A stretch of DNA of 64,000 nucleotides from Siphonodentalium dalli (GCA_032622095.1 CP136067.1:82486705-82550704); one strand, 5' to 3'; numbered from the stretch's first letter, positions 49,626 to 60,254 are shown. A program made the numbers and translations. Notes: generated from the sequence alone by a model not told the origin.

Positions 49626-49839
49626 CAGTAATGCCCTAAATAATCGACTCCTTAACCACTGCAGAATTATGGGTAAATTTTTCAGGATTTAGTCGGAAAT
49701 ATGGCTTGCTGCCATTCATCGGAAGCTCTCACTGAGAGCTTTCCGATGAATGGCAACAAGCCATATTTCTGACTAAATCCTGAAAAAGTTACCCATAATT
49801 CTGCTGTGGTTAAGGAGTCGATTATCTAGGGAATTACTA
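49626..49839. mobile_element. 214 bp foldback MITE, full copy
   Basis: TA at 49624-49625 and 49840-49841. The near-perfect palindrome runs from CAGTAATGCCCTAAATAATC through GGATTTAGTCGGAAATATGG to a centre at GAGAGCTCTC-like sequence. TA target and CAGTAATGCCC terminus point to Tc1/mariner-type mobilisation. Confidence 0.88.
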
Positions 49840-50569
49840 TACATGTGAATGACCCAAAGGTCTCTAAATCATTATGTATTTCTTCTATCACTTTGTTTAC
49901 ACATATGTGCCTTTTATTACAATGTAAGTGTTCATAGAGTTTATTCTTGTAAATCATATCAACTTTGTTTCTGAATTTTATATTTATATAATAAATGTTG
50001 TGCACATTTGCATGTTAATTTTGTGTTCATTATTTCAATTTCTAGTTTAAATAGAGATACACTAAACCCTAGGATACTACATATGCTACATGTATATATA
50101 TCTACCAAATATTTTATTAAGGACTATATTTCCTTTTAAATTGCACATACATACTCTCAGGCGCATAATGCCTAATACTAGTGTAAACACTATTAATGGT
50201 TTTTTTAAAGAATATTTAAAACGATCACTATTAGGGAAAGAGATACATGTATAGTGAAATTGCGTCACTATTATTTATTTTAGTAAAAAATCCCACCTAT
50301 CACTATTATTAGGCCAGGATCACTATTACTAGTCACCTTAGAGTTACTTAAGCTGAAATGTTCCAAATACTTAGTTGTAACTAACTTTCAAAAAAAAATT
50401 AAATTAGCAAGGAATACAAATCTGTGTGGCCAGACTTTGCAACAGAAAGGACATTGACCTTATGATCATGAAAGGGGTAAACTTGATCCTTTTCCCAATA
50501 TTAATATTATATAAATTATCGATTGAGTGGCAAATATTTCAATACCAATTTTCGAAGTTGTATGTTTGT

Positions 50570-50945
50570 CATAATAAAAATATGGTTAGTTTGCAGTCAC
50601 CCGACCTACACTTGAAGGCAACATGCTTCAAAAGGTACCAACCAAAATTTATATTTTGGCTCCCAAGAAAGTTCTTTTTTCTCATCCACAGTCTGATATA
50701 AACATGTATAGCAATGCAACAGCCTTGTGTACACATAATTGCACTAATAAATCTGGAATTTGATTTCTGCAATGACAAGGTGCCGATATGAGCTAAAACA
50801 AAATGGCATATTACAACTAAAAAAGTTCGCTACATACACCACGATAAAAGTTCACATAAAGACTTACAACCTATAGGTTGGTCTGCATATACAGCCTTCA
50901 AAAAGAAAAGAATAGAATACATGTGGGTGGAGTGGCTGCAAACAT
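50570..50945 (+). repeat. Second copy of the bora 3' repeat
   Basis: Homologous along its length to 36160-36525, in the same strand order (ATAATAAAAATATGGTTAGT, CTGATATAAACATGTATA, ATGAGCTAAAACAAAATGGC, CACGATAAAAGTTCA). It lies about 125 bp beyond the 3' end of the SLC26 gene, antisense to it. Confidence 0.75.
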
Positions 50946-51070
50946 CTAGTGTAATGGTGGTCATATTATAAGATGCTCAATTTCACGTATTGCATAATTG
51001 TTATATCCGGTATAAGACGAGAGACAGACAAAATGCACTGAAACATGTCATAGAAGAGAAATTTTATAGC

Positions 51071-53119
51071 TCAAGAGGGTGAAGGTGTTGTTTCGACTTC
51101 CATACATGGTTCTGTCATCTCTCTCCTTGCAGTGTCCACGGCGCTGCTAAGGTCATAAAAAGCGTGATGCCGTGGCAGTAGATTAAAATGTCCTGAAATA
51201 AGAAGAGTTTTGACGAATGTCCGTGAACATCGGGCATATAAAAGCTTCATTCCTATTCTTCGGTAGTCTTTGACAACGTGATCTAGAACTTCCACGCCGG
51301 TGAGATCGACGTAGTTGAAGGCGGAGCAGTCAAGGATGACACATTTAACATCAAGAAAACGCGATCGCAACTGATTACCACGTGATGAGTCTTCTACCCA
51401 ATGAGATGGATTGATACAACCCTCGTAGAATCGTGACTTGAATCGCTCGGCGGTTGCGAAATAAAGCGGGGAATCAAATTTGAATATGAGCGTGCCTGGA
51501 ACAAGTCGGAATAAGGATTGTGTTGATTGGTCTATGACAACCACTCCTTTCTCTGATTCGTCAAGAATGTAGCCTTTCGAAAGCTGATTTTGTGCGACGA
51601 TCGTAAATATTGAAATTAGAATTCCACCAGCTAGTCCAATTTCCAGACCCACCCCAACCGACAGAGCGCATGTAGAAACCCATATAAGAAAGTCGTACTT
51701 ATTTATCTGCCACAGTATCTTGAGCTGACCGAATTGCATGAGAAGCCCTTTCATGCTGGCCACAACCATGGCTGCTAAAACACACACTGGCAGTGACTCG
51801 AACCAAGGTCCTATCGCCAACAAAATGAGCAAAAGAACTACTGCATTCGCTGCCCCGTTTAGTGTCGTTTTGGACCCCATGGAATCAAGAATCATTGTCC
51901 TCGGCGGTCCTGTTGCAGACGGAAAGCACGAAAAGAAAGAAGAAATGATGTTGCACAATCCATAAGATAGGAGTTCTTGGTTGTCGTTTATATAGTACCC
52001 GTTTCGCTTGGCGCAGAGTTTAGCTAACGATATTGTTATGGCGAAAGAAAGTATGGCTATAATGAACGAATCAACAATGTATGTTTCCACGTTTTCGAAC
52101 GACGGGACAGATGGTGTCGGCATCCCTGTCGGAATATTTCCAGCTACCTCCATGTTGAAAATATCGTTGAAGTTTGCCAAGTATGAAATGATTGTTCCAA
52201 AAACTATAACAAGCAAGTCAATCGGGACCGGGAACGGGAGTCTATCCTTATATCGTTCATTTATAAAAGTCTTCACGAAAAATATCGAAAACAGCGTTAT
52301 TATAGACGCTAAAAGAGCAGGGGTGTTGGTAGTTTCGATCTTGCTTATCAAATCTATGTACTTTTTGACTATTTTCCCGACTCCTTGAAACGCCGTTGTC
52401 TTTATTCCCAACATTTTGTCGATCTGACTCGTGACGACGTGTATACCAGCGGCAGTCGTAAATCCGCCAATAAAACTCGTTGCCATGTAAGTGGTCACGA
52501 AACCAAGACGGAGGAACGCCATTCCGAGAAGGAAGGTTCCAGAGATAATGCTAGCCATGGACGCCAGAGCTGCTCGTTGGTCGAGTTCGGCTTGACTTAG
52601 AACGTCAGGTGATGTAATATTCATCATATTTGCTTGATTACCAACTCCGAACTCTTTGTTGATGATTTCTGACGTTAATATTGTTAGAACAGCGTTCGTT
52701 CCATAAGACACATGTGGTGATGTCCCAAATACCATGTAGAGCAAGGCTGGGAAAAATGTTGTATATAAACCGTATATTGGAGTTAGTCCAACAAGCATGC
52801 CGAAGCCCAGACCTTGCGGAAACTGTAAAAATGAAGCCGACAATCCCGCAACCAGGTCGTTCAGCAAATTTTCCTTTATGTTGTATTTCCGTATGACGTC
52901 TACAATAGGAAAAATGTATTTTACTGAGTTCCACGCCCTAGTGCTGTCACATCTGACACACGACTGCAGTCGTTTATGTAGCGGGATGTGAGCATCGACA
53001 TACAAATCGTCTATGGTGCTCTGAACTCTTCCTCTTTTTAATTCTATATTATCAATTTCCACAGCTTCGTCTGTCATAGACGTCGTGTCTTCTGGTTCAG
53101 TTTCTTGTTCAGTATCCAT
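51071..53119 (-). CDS. SLC26/SulP family anion transporter, single exon
   Basis: A 682-residue multi-pass membrane protein of the family that moves sulfate, chloride, bicarbonate or other anions. A hydrophilic N-terminus of about 70 residues is followed by the SulP core. NLLNDLVAGLSASFLQFPQG (85-104) starts TM1. TPIYGLYTTFFPALLYMVFG (113-132) matches the SLC26 signature. SYGTNAVLT (138-146) is at the TM3 substrate-site position. FPSATGPPRTMILD (399-412) is the region of the prestin Ser398/Arg399 site, with Arg407 kept. A STAS domain spans about 534-668 (VILDCSAFNYVDLTGVEVLD at 594-613). Length is normal for the family. The start has the context GTCAGCCATGG. No intron is visible, unlike vertebrate SLC26 genes. 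Which paralogue it is, and the substrate, cannot be told. Confidence 0.95.
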   Translation of the reverse strand: MDTEQETEPEDTTSMTDEAVEIDNIELKRGRVQSTIDDLYVDAHIPLHKRLQSCVRCDSTRAWNSVKYIFPIVDVIRKYNIKENLLNDLVAGLSASFLQFPQGLGFGMLVGLTPIYGLYTTFFPALLYMVFGTSPHVSYGTNAVLTILTSEIINKEFGVGNQANMMNITSPDVLSQAELDQRAALASMASIISGTFLLGMAFLRLGFVTTYMATSFIGGFTTAAGIHVVTSQIDKMLGIKTTAFQGVGKIVKKYIDLISKIETTNTPALLASIITLFSIFFVKTFINERYKDRLPFPVPIDLLVIVFGTIISYLANFNDIFNMEVAGNIPTGMPTPSVPSFENVETYIVDSFIIAILSFAITISLAKLCAKRNGYYINDNQELLSYGLCNIISSFFSCFPSATGPPRTMILDSMGSKTTLNGAANAVVLLLILLAIGPWFESLPVCVLAAMVVASMKGLLMQFGQLKILWQINKYDFLIWVSTCALSVGVGLEIGLAGGILISIFTIVAQNQLSKGYILDESEKGVVVIDQSTQSLFRLVPGTLIFKFDSPLYFATAERFKSRFYEGCINPSHWVEDSSRGNQLRSRFLDVKCVILDCSAFNYVDLTGVEVLDHVVKDYRRIGMKLLYARCSRTFVKTLLISGHFNLLPRHHAFYDLSSAVDTARREMTEPCMEVETTPSPS

Positions 53120-53479
53120 GGCTGACCTGTCGTTTCAGAACCGGAGGTTCGCCTCCCTCACTCGTCTTTCAAAACTACATATAGCTTTGTTCTAACTAGA
53201 TCTTCTTTTCTGTGCCACCGTCTGCAGAAAAAGGTACATAATGTTGGTATGCCATAACGATATAGTGAACAATAAGAAAAACCGACCCATACATTTTTGG
53301 GTCATAATGGGTAGGGCACACTACCAGGAACCTTAATGTAAACTTATTACAAATGGCCGTATGTAGGATGAATATTTAATTTGATTATTTTAATAACTAT
53401 TATTCATTAACGGGGACCTCGGTCAAAGATACCCCCATCCGATTCAATAAAATTCCACTAAACCAATTTATCGTTTACA
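53120..53479. other. Upstream of SLC26, promoter not resolved
   Basis: The minus-strand transcript must begin here or further right. No clear TATA box was found. TTCTGAAACGACAG just upstream of the ATG could be a weak acceptor of a 5' UTR intron. Confidence 0.3.
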
Positions 53480-53990
53480 CAATGAATGAAACATGCAAAT
53501 AAACGTCATTCGCAGCAGACAGGCACAACTTAAACATGCAAATAACAGGTCGTAGACGTCACCCGAAACGAGATGGATTTTTGTGACGTCGGTGAAGGTG
53601 AACCACACACCAAATAGCAAATATTCATTTGAAGACTAATTGCTCAAGTTATAATTTAGACAATACAAATATAAGATTTCTAAGTCGAAAAAAGAGCAAA
53701 AATCCATCAATCACCAGACGGTGTCCATGCAACATCGAAATTGGCCTGCGTTTTCTCAAATGAGAACCACGTACCAAACATCAATAAATAATGTTGAAAA
53801 TTGCTCAAGTTATAATCCTGATATGACAAACCCCAAAACTGTACTTTCTGAGTCAAAACAGTAGCATAACCCCGTCATCATTGATCGGACCGTGACCAAA
53901 ATCGAACTTGACCTCAATGATGTGATGGTTATTCTTCTTACCAAATTTAGTTTCGATCGGAACACTTTGAACTGGGGATAACGTCCGGAC
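53480..53990. repeat. Degenerate ~161 bp tandem repeat
   Basis: TTGCTCAAGTTATAAT occurs at 53640 and 53801, each preceded by CACCAAATA/CGTACCAAACAT and followed by GACAATACAAA/GATATGACAAA. About 2.5-3 diverged units. The period is close to that of the 20.4-23.2 kb array, but the sequence differs. Confidence 0.6.
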
Positions 53991-54145
53991 ACCTGTTTCT
54001 TGTCCAGAAGCAAAAGACCAATTTTAGGGGTAAGTAAAAGTTATCTGTTTAAGTTTTTTTCTCCGCTGTTTGTGATTCTGGATTATACCTGTTTCAATTT
54101 CTGGGTGGGTGGGGAGTTCACATCCTTGAGCATTTCCAACAATCC

Positions 54146-55018
54146 AAGATGTCGTCCAACATGACCGACGTGTTACAGCATATGAACTAAGTTAGTCTAA
54201 TCCGTTTTGTTCGAGAGAATATAATTTAAAATGTATACAAATGTATACCTCATTGGAATACTATTACATTGTACTACATTTTACAGGAAATGGTGATAGC
54301 AAGATGGCTGCCAATATGGGGACCTGAATTGAAAAAAATATACACATTTTCACTCATATCTACTATATCCATTTCTACTGTGTATTTTAATGTATCTAAT
54401 GCAGATTAGCCACCTACACGAGTCTACACGTATCTATCAGTCTCGACATATAAGTGCCTGCGGTGAAACATGGAATGTTATATACATCTGCCGCCATTTT
54501 GACTGTCATCATAAACAAAAGTAACCATTTTAGGCCCTAATAAGATTGCGTTTTATAGGCAATTTTCCCTCGCTTAACTCTTTCAGATTTGTCAGACTTT
54601 CACATTAATATATATAGCCAGGAACTATTTTTGTTTTATTTTTGTGAAATGTCATACCACGTTCTTTATGGTAAAATGTTTTAACGACCAGAAGTAGCTG
54701 AAACCAAAAGGAACAACACATAGCACTGCGCAAATACCATAGGATGTGAATAATAAGAAAGCAGGGCAAAAGTTGCCACCTGTTCAAAACAATAGAACCG
54801 GATACAGGAGATATGAGTGAAAACTATCCTATTTTTCCCATTCCGGTCGCCATTTTTAATGGAGCACCAATTGTGTTATAAACGGTAGTATAATGTAATA
54901 TAGCATCCGCATATAATATAAACATTTGTATACGTTTAGTAAAATATGTTTTCCAACAAAACAGATTAAACTGACATAGTTCATATTCTATACTACGGCG
55001 GCCATTTTGGACGCCATG
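54146..55018. repeat. Inverted repeat with ~210 bp arms
   Basis: The left arm (about 54146-54365, with GCATATGAACTAAGTTAGTC, GTATACAAATGTATACC and TTTTCACTCATATCTAC) pairs with the right arm (about 54805-55018). The arms are diverged. AAGATGGCTGCC/GGCGGCCATTTTGG words sit in them. Confidence 0.65.
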
Positions 55019-55350
55019 TCTTCTTCTTCTTCTTTGTTGTAATTTCCCTCGCTGATTTGTCGAGGCACCGAGTCTTAGATGTAAGTCCGTGAAGTCCTAT
55101 ACAATGTCAATAATCATCAATAAGAAATCATCAATATAATCATCAGTAGAACACATTCACATGCGTCAATGTTAGTATGATTAGTTTATGCATTAGGCAT
55201 TAGTTCATTTCAAGACAATCGCCGCAATCGCATATAAGCTTAACACAAAAACACATTGTTTGTTTGTTTTAATCATAGATATTTAATTTGTGCTGTTTAC
55301 TTATTGAAAGTACATGTATATATTTTAATGTATGTGGGAGGACCTAGGCT

Positions 55351-56940
55351 CTAGCATGAGGATGCCTTTAGTTCGTTCGTTCTCTTGAGGTGGATCTTCT
55401 CCAGGAATTGTCTGCTGGTGAGCTCGATCTTCTCCAGTTCTTGGATGCTTGGTGTGTAGATCTGTTTGATGTCTGCATGCGTTACGTCTAGGATGAGTTG
55501 TGTGAATGTATGTGGATCTTCGAGTGATATGGAGTCTTTCATTGTGTTGATTATAGAGTAGAGGATCTCTTTGGCCTGGTATCTTATGTGCTCGTAGGTG
55601 GGGCATTCAGCGATTAAGTGTTGTCTCGTTTCAGGTGCAGTATTGCAGAGTTTGCATGTTGGGTTAATGTTGTGCTGGTTGAAGATGGCCTTGTTCGTAT
55701 GTAGTGTGTATGTCCCTGTCACGTCTCCTTGCCGGACACCCTGTTGTATCTTGAAGAAGCCCGACAGCTGCCCGTTCCATTTGACCTTCGACGTGGCACC
55801 ATCGTAAAGATTTTGTATGAGTGTCCACTCCTTTCCTCTAACGACGTCATGGAAGAGTTTGCTTAGTAGGAGGTTGTGGTCGACTACATCAAACGCTTTT
55901 TGAGCATCTAGAGTGGTGAGACCGTGAGAATAAGGTTTTACTTCTTTATTTTAGCTTCGTTGATGGTTTCAGTGACAATGAGCGCCGCGTTGAGCGATGA
56001 CCTGCCTTTGGTGAAGCCAGTTTGGAGTTCTGATTGTTTTCTTTCAAATACTGGGGCATGCCGCTTGCTTAGGACATGCTCCAGGGTCTTCAGTGAGGTT
56101 GTTGTGACTGATACCTCTATAATTTGAGGGGTTGTGAACATCGTTCTTTTTATGGACTGGTGTGATGAATCCTTCTTTCAGTATCTGTGGGATAGATCCA
56201 TCACGTAGGAAACTATTCAGCAGGTCCGTCAAATACGGGGTGATGATGTTTTTCGCCATCTTCAGGTGTTCAGCTGTCAGTCCCATCACATCAGCAGCCT
56301 TGTTGTTGTTGAGACTCGCGATTGCAGCAGTGACTTCATCGGGAGTTATCACTTCGTACCGCTGCTCGGTTGAGCATAATTGTTCGATGAAGGGCAGGTC
56401 CATTTCGATACGTGTCTTGTGCGCTGTATCAAAGTTCGGATTATCCGAAGGAGTTGCTAGCCCAGCAAAGTACTTCTTCCAGCCATCCAGGATGTCCTCT
56501 GTAGTTGATAGGGTGCTGTTGTCCACTACGAGTTCGGTGATAGGTTCGGTTGAAGTTTTCCTTTGCATGCTGACTAGACGATGGAATGATTTTGGGTCTC
56601 CAGACGCTTGCATTGGTCGCTTTCTGTAACGTGGCGGTTAGGTGATGGATTTGAAATAATGTATCCGCTTCGGTTGTGGGTGAAGTTGGAGGTGGAAGTA
56701 GGTTGTCTTTGATGGTTGTGATGTAGAGTTGTTTGTCGCATTGGTTCCATTTTGGTTTTGGGTGGATGACGATGCGTTGTTTTTTCTCTGTGGTGGATAT
56801 CGTGAGTGACGACAATACTGGTGTATGATCGGATGTGTTCGTTTCGTGTTCGTCTTCTGCTTCTATTCGGGTGATGTGCTTCGCTGCAATGTTGTTGAAC
56901 AGTATGTAATCAATCTCTGACGTGTCCTTTTGGTTCTTAT
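55351..56940 (-). pseudogene. Broken LINE ORF2 (EN tail, RT, C-terminal knuckle)
   Basis: Pieces in order: the endonuclease tail SEIDYILFNN and TSDHTPVLSSL just after ORF1; a shift near 56610; RT fingers AADVMGLTAEHL, GFITPVHKK and NYRGIS; a shift near 56110; QTGFTKGRSSLNAA; a shift near 55930; then LDAQKAFDVVDHNLL and GVRQGDV. GVRQGDV joins directly to TGTYTLHTN and CKLCNTAPETRQHLIAECP, so the palm segment with the YxDD catalytic motif is deleted. The final stop is at 55351-55353. At least three frameshifts and two deletions make it non-functional. Confidence 0.85.
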
Positions 56941-59096
56941 AGTGAGTGGTTTGCTATCCCCAGTGTTGTTTTGGCCCGGCCTTGCCCTAAAAAAGACTGG
57001 TCAGTGGTCTGAGCGGATGTCACGTTGGTGATGTTTTGGGAGATCGGAAGGCTGTCTTGTCGCTCGTCGTTGAAGGCAACTTTTTTCGGGGTTGAATGTC
57101 TCTGGTGGTTGGGTGGTACATTGGGTCGTCGTATAGGTGGTGGGCCTGGTGGCTTGTTGCTTGTTATGTGTTTCGTCCGTTGATTTTGTTTCGGTGGCGC
57201 TTTATACTTCGGTTGCGAAGTCAGTGGTGGTTGTCTCGATCGTGGTATCGGTTGGTAGAAGGTTTGATGAGTTGGATGTATATTCGGATATGTGTTTTGT
57301 TGTGCCGGGTGTTGTGGCTGATGGAAGTTCACTTGATCGGCGATGAATGTGCCGGGCGTCCATCTTGTATCTGGTTGTGGGGGATCTTGTAGGTTGTTCC
57401 ATATTGGTGGTGGAGGATGTTGGGTGTACGAAGTTGCCGGTGCAGCATATGGTTGTTGAGTTGTTGGGTAGTTAGGCGTCATTGTCTGTTGTGGCGTAGT
57501 TAACGGTTGACGTGGTATTTGCATGATATTTTGGCTAATTTGCATTTCCAGCATGCTTAGTCGAGTTCTTAGCTGGTCCATCTCGAGCCGTTGCATGTGC
57601 TGTTGTATGTCTTGGATGTAAGATGATGTCCGCTGTACGTTATGATTGTAGTGACCGCTATCGGGTGCTGTTGTGTATGTGGCTTGCAACCTTAGGATTC
57701 GGTTAGAATCTTCTAGGTCTTTCACCTTCGTTTCTAGGCCAATGATTACTGACTGTGCTAATCGTAGTTGTAGGGGTGTCTGGTTGTCGTCTTCTTTTTC
57801 ATTTCGTTTAGATTTTGTTTTGATTGGCTTCTCTTTCTTCTGTTTGGTTAGAATGTCAGGTGGTGCTGAGTTATCGTCATTAGGTTTGTCTTGTGAACTG
57901 GGTTCTGTTTGTTGTGGTGGCTCAGTGATCTCATCACGGTTTATATTCTGTAGTGCGGTGTTTGCCTCGGTATGTGAGGGTCGTGTTGTTGTACTTTTCA
58001 GTTCTGTATTATCTTCATCTGCGAGTGTAGGATGTTCTGTTTGTTGTGGTGGCTCAGTGATTTCTTTACGATTTATATTCTGCAGTGCGGTGTCTGATTC
58101 GGTATTCGAGGGCCGCCTTGTACTTTTCAGCTCCGTAAGGTCTTCATCTGTGACATCTGTGAGTGTAAGATGTCTGCACGAGAGGCAGCTGTACGGGGTG
58201 TCGTCATCTTGATAGAACTGCTCCATGGTCCTGTCGATGTTTTCGCATGTGTAGTGGTACCAGTGTGTGCAGGCCCCACACTGGATACCGTCGCCCACTT
58301 CTTCCTCGCAGTGCGGGCATGTAGTGTATTCGTCTTCTTCGGTCGGCTCAGACATGGGAGTGGTGTCTAGCATGGTACCATTTTGTGCACATACCATGGT
58401 GGTGCTGGTGTTCGGTTGGGCGACACTCTTCTCAATGCAGTGGTCGATCAGAGTAGCAATATGTCGATCTAATTGTTTCATGTCCGGATGGGTTTTGACT
58501 CTGTCCACTATTTCTGGGATGATGTCGTCATGGAATAAGGAGGTATTTCGTCCATTTATTAGTATCGAGCATGTGGTGTTGTACATGTTGATAGTAAATT
58601 TCTCCTTTGTTCCTTCACTGCCGCTAGCCAGGATGTTTTTTGCTGTGATGATGGTTTCAGGGGTGGATCCTCTTCTATCCAGGACGGTGCGTTGTTCCGC
58701 GATGAAGTTGTGCTTCTGGGTGAATTCGGCGCTGGAAAAACTTGACTGTAATTCAGTTTTGAGGATGTTATAACAGCCAGCACTGCATTCGATTTTCAGT
58801 TGTTTCCCATGGTCCTTCGGAATTATGTTTATAAATGGCCTCTCACATGCCTGTCGTACCTTGGATAGGGCCTTATGTTGGTTCAGCTCGTAGTCCCTCA
58901 CCTCATGAGATGTAGTAGGTACTCCTGAGCTGCTTGATGCCGCCGCGGAGCGCCGCGTCTGGATGGTGGCAACTGTTCTTGCTGGTCCATCTCGAGTGAT
59001 AGTTGTGCTGGTGGTGGGTACCCTGAACCTGTTCTTCAGTGCGTTCGCCATGGATATTGATTTGAGTCTGGGGGACCCTGGTATTGGCATATACAT
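56937..59096 (-). CDS. LINE ORF1 with PHD finger, 719 residues
   Basis: An open frame without interruption, starting MYMPIPGSPRLKS; a second Met (residue 16, SMANAL) could be the real start. Residues 260-307 form a C4HC3 PHD-type zinc finger (C260, C263, C273, C276, H281, C284, C304, C307). Residues 321-356 and 364-398 are a tandem duplication (ALQNIN and EITEPPQQTE in both). A stretch around 450-520 is coiled-coil-like, and the C-terminal third is Pro/Gln-rich. ORF1 proteins bind the element's RNA. The C-terminus runs into the deletion that removed most of the endonuclease, so it may not be the native end. Confidence 0.8.
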   Translation of the reverse strand: MYMPIPGSPRLKSISMANALKNRFRVPTTSTTITRDGPARTVATIQTRRSAAASSSSGVPTTSHEVRDYELNQHKALSKVRQACERPFINIIPKDHGKQLKIECSAGCYNILKTELQSSFSSAEFTQKHNFIAEQRTVLDRRGSTPETIITAKNILASGSEGTKEKFTINMYNTTCSILINGRNTSLFHDDIIPEIVDRVKTHPDMKQLDRHIATLIDHCIEKSVAQPNTSTTMVCAQNGTMLDTTPMSEPTEEDEYTTCPHCEEEVGDGIQCGACTHWYHYTCENIDRTMEQFYQDDDTPYSCLSCRHLTLTDVTDEDLTELKSTRRPSNTESDTALQNINRKEITEPPQQTEHPTLADEDNTELKSTTTRPSHTEANTALQNINRDEITEPPQQTEPSSQDKPNDDNSAPPDILTKQKKEKPIKTKSKRNEKEDDNQTPLQLRLAQSVIIGLETKVKDLEDSNRILRLQATYTTAPDSGHYNHNVQRTSSYIQDIQQHMQRLEMDQLRTRLSMLEMQISQNIMQIPRQPLTTPQQTMTPNYPTTQQPYAAPATSYTQHPPPPIWNNLQDPPQPDTRWTPGTFIADQVNFHQPQHPAQQNTYPNIHPTHQTFYQPIPRSRQPPLTSQPKYKAPPKQNQRTKHITSNKPPGPPPIRRPNVPPNHQRHSTPKKVAFNDERQDSLPISQNITNVTSAQTTDQSFLGQGRAKTTLGIANHSL

Positions 59097-59115
59097 ATAG
59101 TACTAACAAATCGTT

Positions 59116-60149
59116 GGGTGTAAGTTACAGCTAGAATCGGAATATCTATTGTCTTGGATATCTACTGAGTCAGCTCAAATGTTCATCAACGAGTACTAGT
59201 GTTAGTAGGTGTTAGTATCGACTAGTATCGGAATTTAGACTCAATAGTACTGGCTATAAGAAGTTCATTGTTAGCACTAGTTAATAAACACAAATATCAG
59301 AATGAAATTTTTGAATTTGTGTGGTGAATCTGTTGCCTTATTTCGTAATTATCATGGCTTATCAGATTATGAAGTTAAATTGAAATTGTTCGGTTCAACT
59401 TCTACTAGGCTAGTCTGGATGTGATCAATCATTCAATGTCAAGATATACTACCAATTTGTGAACAAATTAAGGTTCAAATTTAGCAGCAAGAGCCAGATT
59501 TTAAATCAAATTGCAACGGGAACACGGTACTCCTTCAAGAATGGTCTTCGTTGTCACGGGTCTTCTTCCTTCCGGGAGAATGTCCACAACGAAATTTCGG
59601 ATTCCGGACGAGCAAGACGGAGTAGGATTTGCGAATTAACGGAATTTTTTTTTCTCGGTTCTTGGTCCAAAGTTCCTCGAAATAAGGAAACAACGATTCA
59701 AACGATTCTAGAATGTGTTTCCAGCGTGTTGCCAAACTTTTTTGATGGTTAGATGATCAATTTGCATAGTTATAGTGAATTATTGTTGAATTTTCCAGGA
59801 GCATATAAAGATTCCGTGTTTCCGTTACGGCCGTTACGTCATCACCCATTACGTCAATGTTCATGATGTTGGATTTTAGGAAATTGAGAACTCCACACCC
59901 ACCTACAAATTGATGCACACACCACCCAGAATCACATTCGGTAGAGGAAAAACCATTTTAGCAGAGAATTTTCATTTCAGCCCTGTTGCTCCCGGACTCG
60001 TTAATATCGCCATATTTTAGTGATGTTTTCATTAGGAAATACTTTTGTTGAGACCAAAACGTTGAATCATTGCTCAGTTTTTGTTTCAGTCATACTGTAC
60101 TACCCGAGACAAAATATCGAGTAGAGTGTTTAGCCATTTTGACTTTATC
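59116..60149. other. Possible LINE 5' flank, no gene seen
   Basis: The first few hundred bases may be the 5' UTR of the LINE, with several TAGTGTTAGT/ACTAGTATCG words. The rest is featureless. The small frame at 59459-59752 has no recognisable content. Confidence 0.35.
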
Positions 60150-60254
60150 TACACTGCAAAAAATAATTTCCTATAAACGTGTTTAATTAAAAACACCTTA
60201 GAGACACACTTATAAGACATGTTGTCTGTTTTAGTAAAAACACACGTGTTTTAT

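Larger units (their letters stand above)
55320..59115 (-). mobile_element. Non-LTR retrotransposon, internally deleted
   Basis: On the minus strand: ORF1 with a PHD finger, then the tail of an apurinic-type endonuclease, then reverse transcriptase fragments and a C-terminal zinc-knuckle segment. The order ORF1-EN-RT and the PHD finger fit CR1/L2-like or related LINEs, but the clade is not settled. The extreme ends and any target duplication were not fixed. Clearly dead: most of the endonuclease and the RT catalytic core are gone. Confidence 0.85.

Noticed and set aside
51738-52991. Several plus-strand frames across SLC26
   Set aside because: Antisense shadows of a strongly supported membrane-protein gene.
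57096-58773. Plus-strand frames of 98-179 residues
   Set aside because: Antisense shadows of the LINE ORF1.
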